Source: Schistosoma mansoni
Lineage: Eukaryota > Platyhelminthes > Trematoda > Strigeidida > Schistosomatidae
Direction of reading: 5' to 3'
Assembly (NCBI RefSeq): GCF_000237925.1
Contig: NC_031496.1
Coordinates: 17,876,245-17,940,244 of the forward strand
Length of the DNA stretch: 64,000 nt
A program made the translations under genes and the position numbers. A model generated the notes under the pieces. It was not told the DNA's origin. It made no database searches and saw only the letters and a program-made list of their open reading frames with translations. Position 1 is the first letter of the stretch. Every line of letters begins with the position of its first letter. Positions 1 through 13,600 of the stretch are shown here, in pieces.

Positions 1-1304
1 ACTCTTCAAGACACACGCAAACGAAGGTTAATAGATGGAAACACTAAGTTATCTGTTTGCGTAACTCCTCTTTCTGATTGCAGATTATCTCCAGTCCCAA
101 TTAAGCACGCCATAGACCCCTTATATCAACCATTACTCGATAAATATTCTGGGAAATATCAACCGCAACCGAAATTTCCGTGTGTAACCAGCAATGTTAC
201 ACATCACATCTCGACTACAGGACCACCTGTATTCTCAAAAGCACTCCGACTGGCTCCCGAAAAGCTTGGGTTGGCTAAAAACGAATTCCACCACATGATA
301 GACTTAGGAAAAATTCGACCGTCAAATAGCCCATGGTCATCTCCCTTGCACATGGTCCCTAAAAAGGACAGCAATGATTGGCGTCCAACTGGTGATTATC
401 GGCGTCTGAATGTCAAAACCATTCCCGATCGTTACCCGTTGCCTCACATTCACGATTTGACAGCTACCTTGAAAGATAAAACTGTCTTTTGGTTGAAGCT
501 TATAACCAAATCCCTAAGGCTACTGAGGATAATCCAAAAGCCGCTATCATAGCAGCATCTGGACATTGTTTCCGAACGACTCCAGAGGCATGGTATTACT
601 GTAAACATTCAGAAATCCCGACTCGGAACCGACTCCTTAGATTTCACCACTTTTCACCACTTTTAGTATCCTTATTTTAACTATTGCTATTCATCAGAAA
701 TTCTTATCATCAAGCTTATGTGAAACTTGGTAATTTGGAATGATGAGGATTCGTGTACAATATAGAAGAATTAATACTAATAGTAAGGTGAGGAAAAAAT
801 AAGGACAAGAAGTGGGAAAGTTGGAGGTGTTTAATAATTAATAACCTAAATAAAAGAAAATATACCCAAGTGTTTAGAATAAAAAACAATAAAATACTTA
901 ATATTTCCTAGGATACACTATTGATGCTCAAGACATCCGACCTCTAAGAAGCAAAGTGGCGATCATTCTGGATTACCCAGAGCCGATCAAAATTAAGCAG
1001 TTGCGCACGTTTAACGGCCTTGTAAGTTTCCATAGACGGTTCATACCGGAATGCGCATCTCTTATGAAACCGTTAACCGACCAACTTCGTAGAAATGCGA
1101 AATCAATTAATGTAGACGACACCGTGAGGAAAGCATTCTCCACAATTAAGGAACTCATCGCAAAGACAACCCTGTCCGCACATCAGGACACTCAAGCGCC
1201 CACTAGTATCGCCGTAGACGCATCCGACTAAGCAATCTTGGCTCAAATCATTTTTAGAAGAACGTAGTCAAATTGTCCGCTTTGGATCTTGCTACTCCAA
1301 ACCT

Positions 1305-2393
1305 GTGAATGTAACCAGTGGGGTTATACAAGGAAGTGTAATTGGTCCATTGCTATTTCTCCTTTTTATCAATGACGTTTGCTCCCTCTTTCAATATGGT
1401 AAACCTTTTCTTTTTGCCGATGATCTAAAAGTGGTTTATTCATTCTCATCTCCCACCAAAGAAAGCTATATTTCAACGGTAATCCAAGAAGAAATAAACA
1501 AGTTGTACGAATGGACTATTTCATGGAATTTGCCACTTAATTTTGACAAAAGTGGATTTATTAACATTGGCCGCTGCCTTAACCTAAATCTGCCTTTACA
1601 CAAACATATACTGAAACCTCTTAACACTTTTCGTGACTTGGGTTTAAGATATAGCGACAGTTTGAACTTTTCTGAACACATTGCATCTCAAGTATCCAAA
1701 GCTAGAAAGTTCATCGGATTCATAATGATTAATTTCAATAATACTGAATCGAGATTATTATTATACAGAAAATGTATCTTACCCATTCTTGAATATGGTA
1801 TTTTAGTTTATAGTAATTGCAGGCATAATGACCTGATTAAAATTGAAGGTGTTCAAAGAAGGTTCACCAAAGCTATTTTGGGGTATTCTGACAACAAAGA
1901 CTATCACCAAAGATGTCAACAACTCAAACTAGAATCTCTCTGGATCAGGCGTATCAAATTAAATCTTATCTTTCTCTACCGGCTTCTTAACGGTATTTCT
2001 TACTCTTCGCTATCTACCCCATCATACTCTATGATACCGTCCCACAATCTACGCAATAAGGAAAATATTGTAGCGATTCCAAAAATCCACACAAATTTAC
2101 GCCAGAATTTTTTCGTTATTCGCTACTCAACCATGTGGGATAGACTGCCAGTGAACATCCGATGCAGTGAAACTACAGCCCGGTTCCGAAGTCTTCTTGA
2201 TGATTTTCTTTCCGAAAGTGGATTGTGTCACCTACTGAATATCAACATGCTTAACAATGATATATACAAAAAAGGTCCGTCATCTATCGAACTAACTGAA
2301 GAGCAAAGTGAAACCTTTGAAACTTTTCATGCCTATTTCATTTCATTTTTATTCATCCTAATATATGATGTCTGCTTATGTTCGTATATATAA
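1305..2393 (+). pseudogene. LINE reverse transcriptase, C-terminal part
   Basis: An open frame of 362 codons covers the C-terminal half of a non-LTR reverse transcriptase. Near its start are the GVIQGSVIGPLLF motif and then the catalytic FADD motif (about residues 7-19 and 37-40), followed by the thumb and the tail typical of Jockey/CR1 proteins (EYGILVYSN, then VQRRFTKAILGY, then RLLNGISYSSL). The endonuclease and N-terminal RT are absent because the copy is 5' truncated, so the methionine at the start of the frame is not a real initiator. The frame itself has no stops, suggesting a moderately young insertion. Not expected to be functional. Confidence 0.85.
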
Positions 2394-2539
2394 TTATTAC
2401 TGTTATTATTATCATTATTGGTCCCCCGACACGTGAGATATTCTTTTCATCTCTTCTTGTCCTTCTAAACATATTTTATTCCTAAACATCCAAAGTCTAC
2501 AACTAAAAAAACCCTATGTTACACCTGACAAATAAATTC

Positions 2540-3110
2540 TGAGATTTTTATTTTTATTTGATAATCTTCACAACATATATGTATAACATATATAAATTTA
2601 TATTTGATTATCCTTTGCAATTAATTGTGACTGTCATAGAATCATTCTAAATTACCATTTCACTAATGTTTATACTAATACCCGGTTTCACCCTGTGTAC
2701 GGTCACATAAATTTACACGTATTTATCCGAGTGCAGTAAAGGTTTGTTACTATTGTTACTATTATTGTTATTATTTATTTATTTTTTTATGATTTTCCTT
2801 ATTTATTCATTATTATTTTTTAAATTATTCGTTTATCTCAAAAGTCTATAACCATTACACTATTATGATTTTGGTTGGACCCTTTCACTATGTGTTCATT
2901 TCTTTTCTCTCTCTCCTTTACCATTATTATTTTGTTTCCTTCTAAATAAATATTATTATTAAGATTACGAAGTTTTGGATTAGGACAATAACATTATACA
3001 TATCGATTATCTTTTGCACTTAATTGAAACTATCATAGCAACACCCCAAACTATGTCTGCACGCACAAACCCTTATTCTAACGCCATATCTTACCGCAAT
3101 AATAAGCTAT
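2540..3110 (+). repeat. Imperfectly duplicated block in the LINE 3' region
   Basis: Two segments about 400 bp apart (2604-2640 and 3005-3040) read almost alike, and both are followed by a related CA-rich stretch. Long runs of ATT triplets and pyrimidine-rich patches lie between them. This looks like an old internal duplication of the 3' untranslated part of the LINE. The match is only roughly 80% over 35 bases, so the call is tentative. Confidence 0.35.
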
Positions 3111-5114
3111 TTACTTATTAATTTATTCCGTTTTATTTTATTTTTATTACTCGTTTTGCTATGCATACATAGTTGTTTATTCTTGTTTTGCGTTAAGATA
3201 TTTACGTATTCTGCGTTTCCTTTACTTCTATTTCCCTAGTTTCTTCCTTTTCTCCTTCAAAATCAATTTAGAATTCTTGCCAATTACGCAGAACCTGATT
3301 TATTATTTCTATTCTATCATTATTATTTTATTTTCCTTTACCTTCCTTTCTCAAACATGGCAAATGTAATGCTAACATTATTGAAAATTGTGTGTTATTG
3401 CATTTTTGAAGAAACCCGAAATGGTTTCTTCACTGTACTTATGTACCCATAAGATGTTTGTGGATAACAACAATAATAATAACCTTTAGGATTTTTCCCG
3501 AGATGGTTACTAGATACTGAATCGAGGTAGAGCACGTTCGGTAGGGAACTCCTAGCTATGTATTGTGCTGTACGGCATTTCCAACATTCCATTGAAGGAA
3601 GAGAATTCATACTCTTTACCGATCACAAATCTCTTTTCTTCTCTTTGAGCTCTTCCTCAGACAAGTACTCACCTCGAGAGTCTCGACAACCGGGCTACAT
3701 TTCGCAGTTTACTTCAGATATACAACACATTTCTGGAGCAAACAATGTGGTTGTAGACGCCTTGTCTCGTATAAGTTCCTTGAACAGTTTCCATGGAATC
3801 GACCTTCCTAAACCCTCCCAGCTTCGAAAAGAAGACACTGATCTTCAGCACGATTTATCCTCAACAACCCTTAAACTGCACAGTAAACAGATGGAATCAG
3901 GTAAGGAAGCCTTACCATGTGACACATCTACAGGTAGGGATCGTCCAATCGTACAAAAACATTATCGACGCAACGTCTTCAATACGTTGCACAGTCTTTC
4001 TCATCCAGGTGTTCGTGTATCCATCAAGCTCATAGCAGAATGGTTTTGCTGGCCTGGTATGAATAAAGGCGTGAGGGAATAGGCACGCTCCTGTGTAAGC
4101 TGCCAAAAATCTAAGGTCATTCGACACAACAAATGTCCCTTATGCTCTTTCAAAACTCCTGATGCTCATTTCGAACATGTTCATCTGGATTTGGTAGGAC
4201 CCTTATCAGATTCAAATGGATACTCATGTCTCTTAACCTGCGTAGACCGTTTCACTTGATGGACAGAAGCAGTACCTATTAAGGATATTACTGCTGAAAC
4301 AGTGGTTCGCGCTTTCGTCGAACGATGGGTAGCAAATTTCGGCTGTCCTTCAACCATCACTACAGACCTCGGACACCAGTTCGAATCTGAACTTTTCCGT
4401 TGTCTGGCCTCACTATTAGGAATCACTTGCTTCCGAACGACCGCCTACCACCCACAAGCAAACGGGTTTGTAGAACGTTTTCACCGACAACTAAGTGCTT
4501 CTCTATCAGCTACAAACGTTTCACAGTGGGCAGACGCTCTTCCACTCATCTTACTAGGTATCCGCGGTGCAGTGAAAGCTGGCATTGGATACACTGCATT
4601 TCAACTCGTTTATGGAACACTCCAACTTCCAGGAGAATTCGTCGATCCTTTGTCTTCTTCAATGAACATGGATCTAAACTCTTACACGAGCGGGGTTACA
4701 AACGCAATGCGTTCATTTAAACCCTCTTACACTCGACCTCAATCAACTGATGTTCAACCTGAATTACGACATTGTACATATGTCTTCGTTTGTCGAGGCT
4801 CACATTGACGACCCCTCGAATCAGCATACGAAGGACCTTTCAAAGTTCTTCAACGTGAACCTAAGTACTATATAGTTGATAAGAACGGCAAGAACGATAG
4901 CATCAGTATAGATTGCTTCAAAGCAGCGTGCTTAGAAGGAAATCTTATCTACGTCGATTTTCCTTCAGTACAATCGAACGACACGGCTCCTACACTTGTA
5001 GTACCCCATTCGACAGCCGACACGCACATTGATACTTCATCAGCGTCTGAAAATAAACTTAAGACAAGGAGTTCTGGAAGAAGAATAAGATTTCCGGAAC
5101 ATTTAAACGACTAG

Positions 5115-6080
5115 TGCAGGTAGGACACAAACTTTATCCCGATTTTTCCTTGCATTGTATATCATAAAAAAATTTAATATGCTCATTTTCATATATTTAT
5201 TCCCAAAAAAGGTTTTTTACTAATAAGCGTATATTTTAAAAAAACAACAAAAAAACAATTTTTTCAATCGCTTTTACGCTGTCGAAAGCGTATTAGTTTA
5301 TATGCCTTTTTTCCGCTCATCTTGTGTCTTTACGCAAGTACGAGTGTATTTCGACATGCAGTCACACGTTCTATTTTTCTTTCTTTTCCAGGACGGCTGG
5401 AAAAGAACGATGAAGTTTATAAGAACCGAGATCTCTATTGTATTTTGTTTTAAGTTTTTTGTACCGAATTTCATGGCTCTTTATGGTAAGGAAAGACGAC
5501 CAAACGCTGCTAAACATAGCAAGCTATCAGAAGAGTGTTTACCAATGGCAAACTCGTTGGGTTTTAACTTCTGGCTGGCCACGTCATAGGGTCATCACTA
5601 CCTCACTAGGGCGAGTGATCTGCAGCTGTAAATAATTCCCTAAAATCAATAGCATTTTAAGTGTTCGACATTGGATGCTGACTACATTAGTTTTAGTGGA
5701 CTTGTTTAGCTGAAGGCGTTCGACCATGCATTCGCACCAGATCACGTCACAGCACGGCGTGGGAAACATCCCCTACAATCATTAGCCAGATTAGATCAAT
5801 CGCTTCTCGATATATTGATAACGCATCAAATATATCTTCCAACCTCTTCGCTCCTGACTTCTGATTTTAACTGGGTGGACACGATTCGACTATAGAAGGT
5901 GTTACTGGCAAAGAGTTTTCAAACTACAATGCTGGTAGTAGTTCAACTTCAATTTCTTATCAGTTTATAATGGATAGGAGGCTGAGCAGCCTTTCTAGTC
6001 CATTTGGTTTGCCTGTCTTTCCAGAATGTCAACAGATAGAACTCGGACCTCGTATTAATGTAAGACGTTTTACTGTTTGA
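5115..6080. other. Terminal region downstream of gypsy pol; border unresolved
   Basis: This stretch follows the pol terminus and most likely includes untranslated sequence and perhaps a long terminal repeat of the gypsy element. No second copy of any long terminal repeat occurs in the window, so its ends cannot be fixed. A frame of about 55 codons (about 5899-6060) followed by a GTAAGA donor-like site looks faintly coding. It does not match WDR20 and I assign it no function. Confidence 0.3.
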
Positions 6081-9029
6081 TCATTCGATTCGAGAGTCAA
6101 AATTCAACTGAAATGTAATTTGTCCTAGGCTTGTTGATTTTCTTGAAGTACCCTCGTAGGTCCTCTGTGTTAGAAGGCAGGAAAAATGATATCATATCGG
6201 ATGCAAAACTATCATTAATTAGTTTGAAAATTATGATCAGGAACCTCTATTATCTTTATAAGACAAAGGAAATAGGTTTACTTTAATCAGTCTCTCGTCA
6301 CATAGCACTCTATGATTCCAGTAATCAACCTAGTTGAGGTTCTTCGAACCTTTTATGACATTCCTTTACCTTTTCAAGACAGAGAATAGTCAGTTATGTC
6401 GATTGCTGAAGTTTGAGTTTAATGAACACTATATGTAAAGCAACAAGTATTTTTACATTTAAAAGGCAAAATATTAGGTGTTCGCCGAAGAGTTTTAAAA
6501 GGAAATTTAGCGGCAAACGCTTGGCTGTGCTTCGGTTTTAAAAAATTACTAATAATGACTCCGGTATCAGTGTGTGTCTTCATTACTTGCTTACTTCTGC
6601 CACGCCTCCTGGAGGAGCATGGGTTGTAATCCCATCACTCCACATTGCCTGTTGAATGATTTTTGTGCTTAAAATTAACACCTCGAGCTAAACCTGTAAT
6701 AAATACCTACAACAACTGCCTAAAACTTTTTTCTGTCCCGTTTTGGTGGTGGGTGGTTATAGATTCTACAAACTGACCTCGAATCCTAGCCAAATTCTGT
6801 GTCATCCTGGAAGAATCCCTACCTTTTAAGAGGAATCACTGGGTGTTGATGTTTATCAAACTGAACCGAGACCATTACTGATACATGGCAGTTGAAGCTT
6901 AACTGTTTAAAGATGGTATTTGTGGTAGTCTGGTCATATCGGAATATATTAGGTGACTTTATGTTCTCTGAACGGGCTACAAGATTAGGATAGCCTTGAA
7001 GCCTGGTTAGGGTATTCAGGGCCAGAGCCATTATTTAGTATAGCTCCTACGAAAGACTATGTGAGTCGAGCAGTTGCATTCCCTTAGTTTACTCTGAACG
7101 AGTTAAACGTTCGTTCAAAAGACAGATAGGAATATCATTTCAATTACACTCTGAAATCTGCATGCCCTAGTACTAATATAGTCGACACATCTTGGGAAAT
7201 ATTTAGATCATGTACACCATTGATCGGGCAAAAGCAAGGTACCTGTATGCAACACCTTTAAATGAGGTCTCATAAAGCTAGAATATGAGGTTTGAAACAA
7301 CTACCCGAATCGCTAAAAGGCTCTGTGTAGTTATTGTGGCAAGCTAAACCCCTCAACAACCTCTTTAATACGATGAACGACATTAGCCGAGAAATTAACC
7401 TATCAGAGTTAGATAGTTTATGAAGTTTGGGGCTATTAGAGATAAAATTCTGTTTCCTGTGTTCTAAACACTTATTTAAGTTGTGTCTCAGTAGTATGAC
7501 TATAAAAATTTTTAACATTAATATACTCAAGTAGTTCAATGACCTTTCAGATTTTAGCCAAGCCCGTTTGAGCCAGCGTGTCTGGATTATCGTATAAATA
7601 TTGGCAGAAATATTCAATTATTTCAACTGACACTCCCTCCAAGCGCGAATTGAGATATTGGCAGTCAGTTGATACCATATGCTACCTGCGATATCGATAC
7701 ATTCAGACAATCCCTGGGGCCCTCAGAAAGGGTTCAGTCAATTACGAGGCCGGAGATCAATCAACAAACACAATTGATGTGGATGAAAAGGTGAATCAAG
7801 TCCATAAGATCTACGAATACTACTAACTGCGAATACAGCCATAGAAATGAACTGATATGGCACTTACAAAATATATGGAAAGCCAACTTCTATATGAATT
7901 GGGGACCTAAGACATCGTCAGGAATAAAAATGAAAATTCTTCATTTAAATCATGCGGCCCAGAGAACCCGCCATCGTCAGAAGTGCTACATATATCTTCA
8001 TCGTATAGATCAACTACCCGATATGGCCAAAATATCTGTGTGCCATATGTTTCGACGTCATGAACGAAGCCAGATTTTACTTTGTATACTCTGAACCTGA
8101 AGAGCACCAGATGATTCTTTGTTTGCTGATGAGGGTATGATCACTGGACTGAAACATCGTAGGAGTGATGTGTGAAGGCGAGACATGATGATAACGATCC
8201 GCGTATTGGGTCGAAACCTATCGTTTTTGTGACGCATCTTAAGAAAGGATGTGAAAAGTTTGGGTGATTTATATGATTTGATCGACCAATGTGATCTTGC
8301 GCCAAAGTCATACCATTGTTTGTTCTGGCCCGCCCTAGTGTGGCAGCCAGCGCTATCATATATAAGGATCTTTGAAAAATGAATTCCAGTCCGCTGATGC
8401 AATAGCTCATTTAATCAAAAGAAAAAAGATCTATTACGATAACGACGGCTGACCGAGCTATGACGTTACGGTCTGCACCTAGCCAGAAGGCACTTCGTAT
8501 GCTAGGAGGGAGTGCAGAGCAGGGTGGGTGAAAAGAGCTGGGAAAGAGAAATAAAGAAGGGTGAGTCGATGATGAGACAAGCACACATAGTGCCCTTATA
8601 TTTATTAAGGAAAACAATAGACAGCAACCACAATCTTCAGTTAAAGAAAACCTCTACATCGAAACTAAAAGCGGTGGATGATAAGCGAGAACGAGAAGTG
8701 TATGAACAGCAGCGTATGTACTAGCGATAATCAGTGTCATGCAAGCAGAAAACACGACGGTAACGGAGCGTCAAGATTAAATATATACAACAACTTCTAA
8801 AGTCAACTGTAGTAATGGTACAGAACATGTTTAATTATGGAAAATGGAAAAAATGAAAATTATTTGTCAAATAGATTTACGGTGACAATTCACACAAGAC
8901 TTACGCTACTGGTAATCTCTATCGGTTGCTTTCTCCAAAAAATAAAAGCTTATTGTGATATTAGTACACCATCTGCCCATTTTCCTCCTCATTCTTATGT
9001 TTTCCAGTTCTTCCCACACACAGTGACTT
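6081..9029. other. Intergenic, no recognised gene
   Basis: About 2.9 kb with no recognisable coding region. A short patch near 6585-6630, with TTACTT repeats followed by a GGAGGAGCA stretch, loosely resembles the 3' end of an RTE element read on the minus strand. The segment near 8430-8790 has higher GC than its surroundings and a TATA-like run near 8600, but I cannot assign it to a family. Short open frames here look random. Confidence 0.4.
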
Positions 9030-10100
9030 TCACGCTCATCCTCGATACGCCAAGAGCCCCACTAACTATGATATTCAATATATGTTACCTACTGACTGAA
9101 AGGATACTATCGTCATTCCTATACATAAAACAGAACCAAGACAACTGCCATCGAAATACAGACCTGTCAACCTCACTAGTGCCGTAGTTAAAGTACTGGA
9201 AAGAATGGCCGAAAAGACCACAATGACAATCGTGGAAACCAACAACTTGTTAAACAACATGGTTCCAGGAAAGGTTTATCTTGCACAACAAACCTCCTTA
9301 TAGCAAGGGAGCAATGGATAAAGGCTCTAAACAAAGGAAAATCAGTGGATGCTGTGTACATTATTTTCAGAAAAAAAACAGTTGACAAGGTGCTAATGAA
9401 TAGACTGCTACTGAAGCTAGGAAATCTGGGCATTGCCGGACCTCCTAGTTGGTCGTACACAGAAAGTAAGAGTAAATAGGTACAGCAAATGGGAAGTGCC
9501 TGTACCCGTGGTCCAGCCTAATAACGATCTTGGGGTGACAGTGGGTCATGATCTTAAGACCACGGCTCACTTCCAGGAGGTTGCAGCTAAGGGGTTTAGA
9601 ACAATATGAGCTTTAAAACGGACATTCACCAAGTTAGACACTACCAGGTTCACTATGGTATACACAGCCTTAGTGAGAACTAAGCTTGAGAAGGTGACTC
9701 GGATACCCTGGAAAAAGTACAGGGAACAGACACCCGTGCAATTCCCAAACTCCGTAATTCACCATACAAAGAGCGGCTTGAAAAGCCAGAACTCTTCACT
9801 CTGCCTTATTGTAGATTAAGAGGTGATCGGATTTTGATATATAGAATGCCAAGAAATGATTTTGAATCTAATATATCCTCTCGTTCTCTTCCCACTAGAT
9901 AGGGACATCTCAGAGGATATAGCAGGCGAGTAGAAAAGCCAAGAACGAACAAAATACCCGTGACATACAGGTTTTCACACCGAGTCATCAATTCTTGGAA
10001 CCTGTTACCCAAATCAGTGGTGTCGATACCTTCAATTGACTCATTCAAGAGAAGATTGAACACTCACAGAAGCATACTAGAAAAGAAATAACATAGGCCA
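9030..10100 (+). mobile_element. Decayed LINE reverse transcriptase (CR1/Jockey type)
   Basis: Reading the plus strand across all three frames recovers a non-LTR reverse transcriptase in order. The finger region (TIVIPIHKTEPRQLPSKYRP) lies near 9100-9170, the palm around 9240-9400, and the C-terminal region, recognisable as ALKRTFTKLDTTRFTMVYTA then RGDLILMYRM-like and SFKRRLN-like motifs, at 9610-10080. Several frame changes and stops separate the pieces, and part of the catalytic region is missing. The copy is 5' truncated and much older than the LINE at 1.3 kb. It ends about 300 bp upstream of the wdr20 start and may include part of that gene's upstream region. Confidence 0.78.
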
Positions 10101-10417
10101 TAGGCAATAGGCCTTCTGTCCTTACCATACAATTCTGAATCTGAATCAATGCTCAACTCAAACAATTACACTACTTTAAAAGGTCAAAATTCTCAGAAAC
10201 ATGTAAACTCACTAAAATATTCCAACTTGACTAGTTAATTAAAAGTTTCTGAAATGAAACAAAACCACACTGTTTAAAGTCGCCACAAGACTAACTCTAG
10301 GTCACATGGAATAGGTTGGCGGATTGCTGGAAGTATTCTATGGGTGCAAGAGATTGTCGTGGTTTTTTCATATGGTGTGTCGTGTCGTAGTATATCAACC
10401 TTTGTCTATCTCCGCCT

Positions 10418-10601
10418 ATGTCACATTCTTTCGATGCAATAGAAGGTCGATATCAATCTTTTACGTCCGAACCATGTGTGCTGGAGAAGCAGATACAAAT
10501 GAATCAATTTGGCGTCGGTAACGCTGCCATTCGCTTATCTTTCCTTGAATACTACTGCAAAAATGAAACTTCTCATTTCCAAGCAGACACAAGTATCGAT
10601 G
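10418..10601 (+). CDS. WDR20: wdr20 exon 1
   Basis: Codes for residues 1-61, including IEGRYQ and [10 protein letters not shown], which match REGLYK and PVRVSFV of human WDR20. It ends in phase 1 at a GTTTGT donor. The N-terminus is the least conserved part of the family, so the exact start is less certain than the rest. Confidence 0.72.
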
Positions 10602-13600
10602 GTTTGTTGATCTTTTTAAGATTACTGGTTGTAACTTCTGGTAGGCAGCATATTTTGCATTAACGTAGGAAATGAAATACGAATATATACACAGGAGCAC
10701 GCCCATTCTTCGAATGAGCGCAGATTCTGCGGTGGTTCTCCAGCCCATATCAGATTCAGGGCACCTCTAACATCACATTGCTTTAGACGTGCCACAGACA
10801 AAGTAAGAGACTCTCAGTTACTGATTGGATTGGCCAATGGTGAAATAAAGTTGATTGATCCTCTCAAAGAAGACCCAAACAAGGTTTTCAATGAAGGGGT
10901 ATGTGTGTTTTCTGCATTTCACACTTTCATAGAAGTCTGTCGATGAAACTCCCGTAACTTGCGTCGGCTGGGTCCCTCATTCACCTCATCAGTTCTTAGT
11001 CAGTCATTCCAGTGGGTGTATGTATTTGTACGATGAAACACTTGCGCAGCTTTCAGCTCCAACATATAACCTGTTTAAACAAGGTATTGGGTTTTCAGTA
11101 CATACCTGTAAAACGAAATCTACAAGAAACCCATTGTATCGATGGACTTTGGGAAGTCCTAACACATCGAAGTTGGATAACACGAAGCCACTTTCAAAAA
11201 ACTCCGACCACGTCAATGGATTCGTTGCCAACAAAATATGTGAAATGCAAACTGATTCGTTAAGTTGCGACTCATCAGCTATTAGCTCTTTGTTTGATGA
11301 TAATAATGTCTCCATCAATCAGTTTGCATTCTCTCCTTGTGGCCGTTTCCTTGCCATCATTACAGAAGATGGTTACATGAGGGTGATGGAGTATCACGAG
11401 ATGGAGCTATACGTGAGTTTCTACTGCATGGTGCCTCATTATTTAATATCTTTAAACTAAAAATGCACTTCTTTCTCATCTTTGAAACTTGATAGTTCAC
11501 TGTTGGGTTTCGTAAATGTATTGAGACAAAATGAAACAAATACTTCTCGGCCATATTTTGTGTATTGGTTGTTCGTAGATTCAAATAGGGACGTAAAGTG
11601 ATGTCTTAAGATCAATTATGTTTTGTTTAAGGTGAAAAATCAGCTTCAGTAAAAGACAGCCAAACCATGAAGGGCGACGTGGCTTCGAAAAAAAGTTTGA
11701 TGAGCTCTTGCAGTCTAGGTATTGTTTTTTACTGGTTTTATCACATCATCTTACACTCACATTAGGCAAAACATCGCAGATTCACAGTCCTTCAAAGCGT
11801 TGAGAAAGCTGTTCTCTCATTTTTCTGTCTTACAGAACCGCGTCCACGCTAGAGTAAGAATATTTTGGTTTAGATTAAAGTTATGTCCAGTTTACGGTAT
11901 ATACCTCTATAGCATCCAGTTTATTTGACTCTGATGGTATGGATATGGGCAAATAATTTGATAAAAAGTATCTCATTCAAATCTTTGTCTTTACACAAGA
12001 AGTCATGTGAATTTGTGGGTCACAATCAGACAAATTCACTCTTTCTACCCACCCTTCAGGACGTTTATTTATGGTCAAAACTATGATTGATGTTTATCCC
12101 GTCAAAGGTAATCCAATCACTGTAGAACATTGTTTGTAGTTTAATTCGTGAGACTGGTCACAGTTGGTTGTTTGTGACCGGAAAAGTCTTTTGATTGTAT
12201 CAAACATCTACTGGAGAATATCTTGCATATTTCGTGCCTAATAAATAGTATACAATGTTCCTAGTGGTGATTTCAGCTTACGTCTATGTTATCTAACTTG
12301 ATAGTTGTATGATGTGTGATAAAACCTCCAAGTGGAAGGTGTAACACACTAAATGAAGAAGCTTGGACCAGATTGCTAGGCGAAATGTTGGATTTACTTC
12401 AAAGTCATTCGCTGAGATTTTACAAATATATTATTCCTATTTAATGTCTTACATCAACTCGGCGCTCAAATACTGTGAAGCTATTCGCTCTAATTTAGAC
12501 GAAAGTTCTTATATAAATGGGAATTAGTTGTTAAATACTTGAATGTAAAGGTATTTAAATCAGTTGAATTTACTTTACCCAAATGAGAACTATTTAGTGC
12601 TTGCTCTAGTCGTTTAGGTAACTATTCCTACCTGTGGAACTGTGTGAAAACTGGGACTAGTGACCGGATCTAGTTTTAAACATCGCTCGTTATATTTCTT
12701 GAGATTCGTACCACATACAACTAATAGACTATTGTGCCTTTCAATATTTCCCATTAGTTCGTCTGTTCATCCTCACCAAACTTGAAAGGACTTTTAAGTA
12801 ACCAATAAATTCACCAGTTGCGCGTTTTTTCTGATCAGTCGCAACACATACTGACTTCCAAATATTATAATGTTTTAAATATGAAACAATATAACAAAAT
12901 TTCAGTGTATTAGATTTTCCAGTTTATTCTTAGTTTGATAATTCACAGCATTACGATAGAACTGGCTGTTGGGAATATTGGTTATGTTGGATGTTTTTCT
13001 CTGTTATAGGGGTTCATGCGTTCGTACTTTGGGGGTTTACTTTGTGTAGACTGGTCTCCAGATAGTTTATTTATTGTCACTGGAGGACAAGATGACCTAG
13101 TAACGATTTGGTCCGTTCTAGACAGAGCTGTTATTTGTCGCTGTCAAGGCCACAAATCTTGGGTTAGCATGGTGCGCTTCGATCCATATCTATGCCCCAC
13201 TAATAATGATATTTCTAATGATGACTCAGTATCTGCCTCCTCACGTTCCCACTCACTTAAAGCGAACCATGAAGAGTTGGACGAAAGTTCAGTTATTAGA
13301 AATTCACCTGTTACAGTTTGTGAAACTAATGATCTTAGAACTTACCGGTTAGTTGCCCTTTTGTTACGTATTTTCTAGCATTTTGTTATCTTTATTTTCT
13401 TGAGTTGTGGTTTTGAAGACCTATCCTGACAAATTATTTATAAATTAAAGTTCAAACCTCTGAGGACGAACAAAGGTTAATATTTTTCCCCCTCAAAGCC
13501 AAACCCTTTTTGCTTTACTTCGAATGCTGTGTGTAACTGTTAATTATCCCATAAGTATCGCTTAAAATAACACACTATATCGGATTGCATTTACTCGTTA

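Larger units (their letters stand above)
1303..3483 (+). mobile_element. 5'-truncated CR1/Jockey-type LINE inside the gypsy element
   Basis: A non-LTR retrotransposon fragment inserted in the RNase H part of the gypsy element. It begins abruptly in the reverse transcriptase and continues through an AT-rich 3' region to a short tail of AAC/AAT triplets near 3465-3483. The gypsy RNase H sequence resumes at about 3518, so the insertion postdates that element. Truncation at the 5' end is usual for LINE copies made by target-primed reverse transcription. I found no convincing target-site duplication, so both borders are accurate only to a few tens of bases. Schistosome SR1 and Perere elements belong to this group; the exact family is not determined. 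Confidence 0.8.
1..5114 (+). mobile_element. Ty3/gypsy LTR retrotransposon, broken, interrupted
   Basis: This is the pol region of a Ty3/gypsy element, probably of the CsRn1/Boudicca-like group known from trematodes. In order it shows the start of reverse transcriptase (about 1-660), later RT and RNase H sequence (about 911-1302), more RNase H (from about 3518), an integrase with zinc-binding and catalytic core regions (about 3950-4640) and the pol C-terminus (to 5114). The left end lies outside the window. It is interrupted by about 250 bp of unrelated AT-rich DNA (about 660-910) and by a LINE (about 1303-3483). Apart from these insertions it carries at least half a dozen breaks, so it is an old fossil. 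The family assignment rests on remembered protein patterns; the order of domains is clear. Confidence 0.88.

Noticed and set aside
5899-6060. Possible upstream exon of wdr20 with a GTAAGA donor
   Set aside because: The sequence does not resemble the WDR20 N-terminus and lies next to the gypsy element; exon 1 already has a plausible start.
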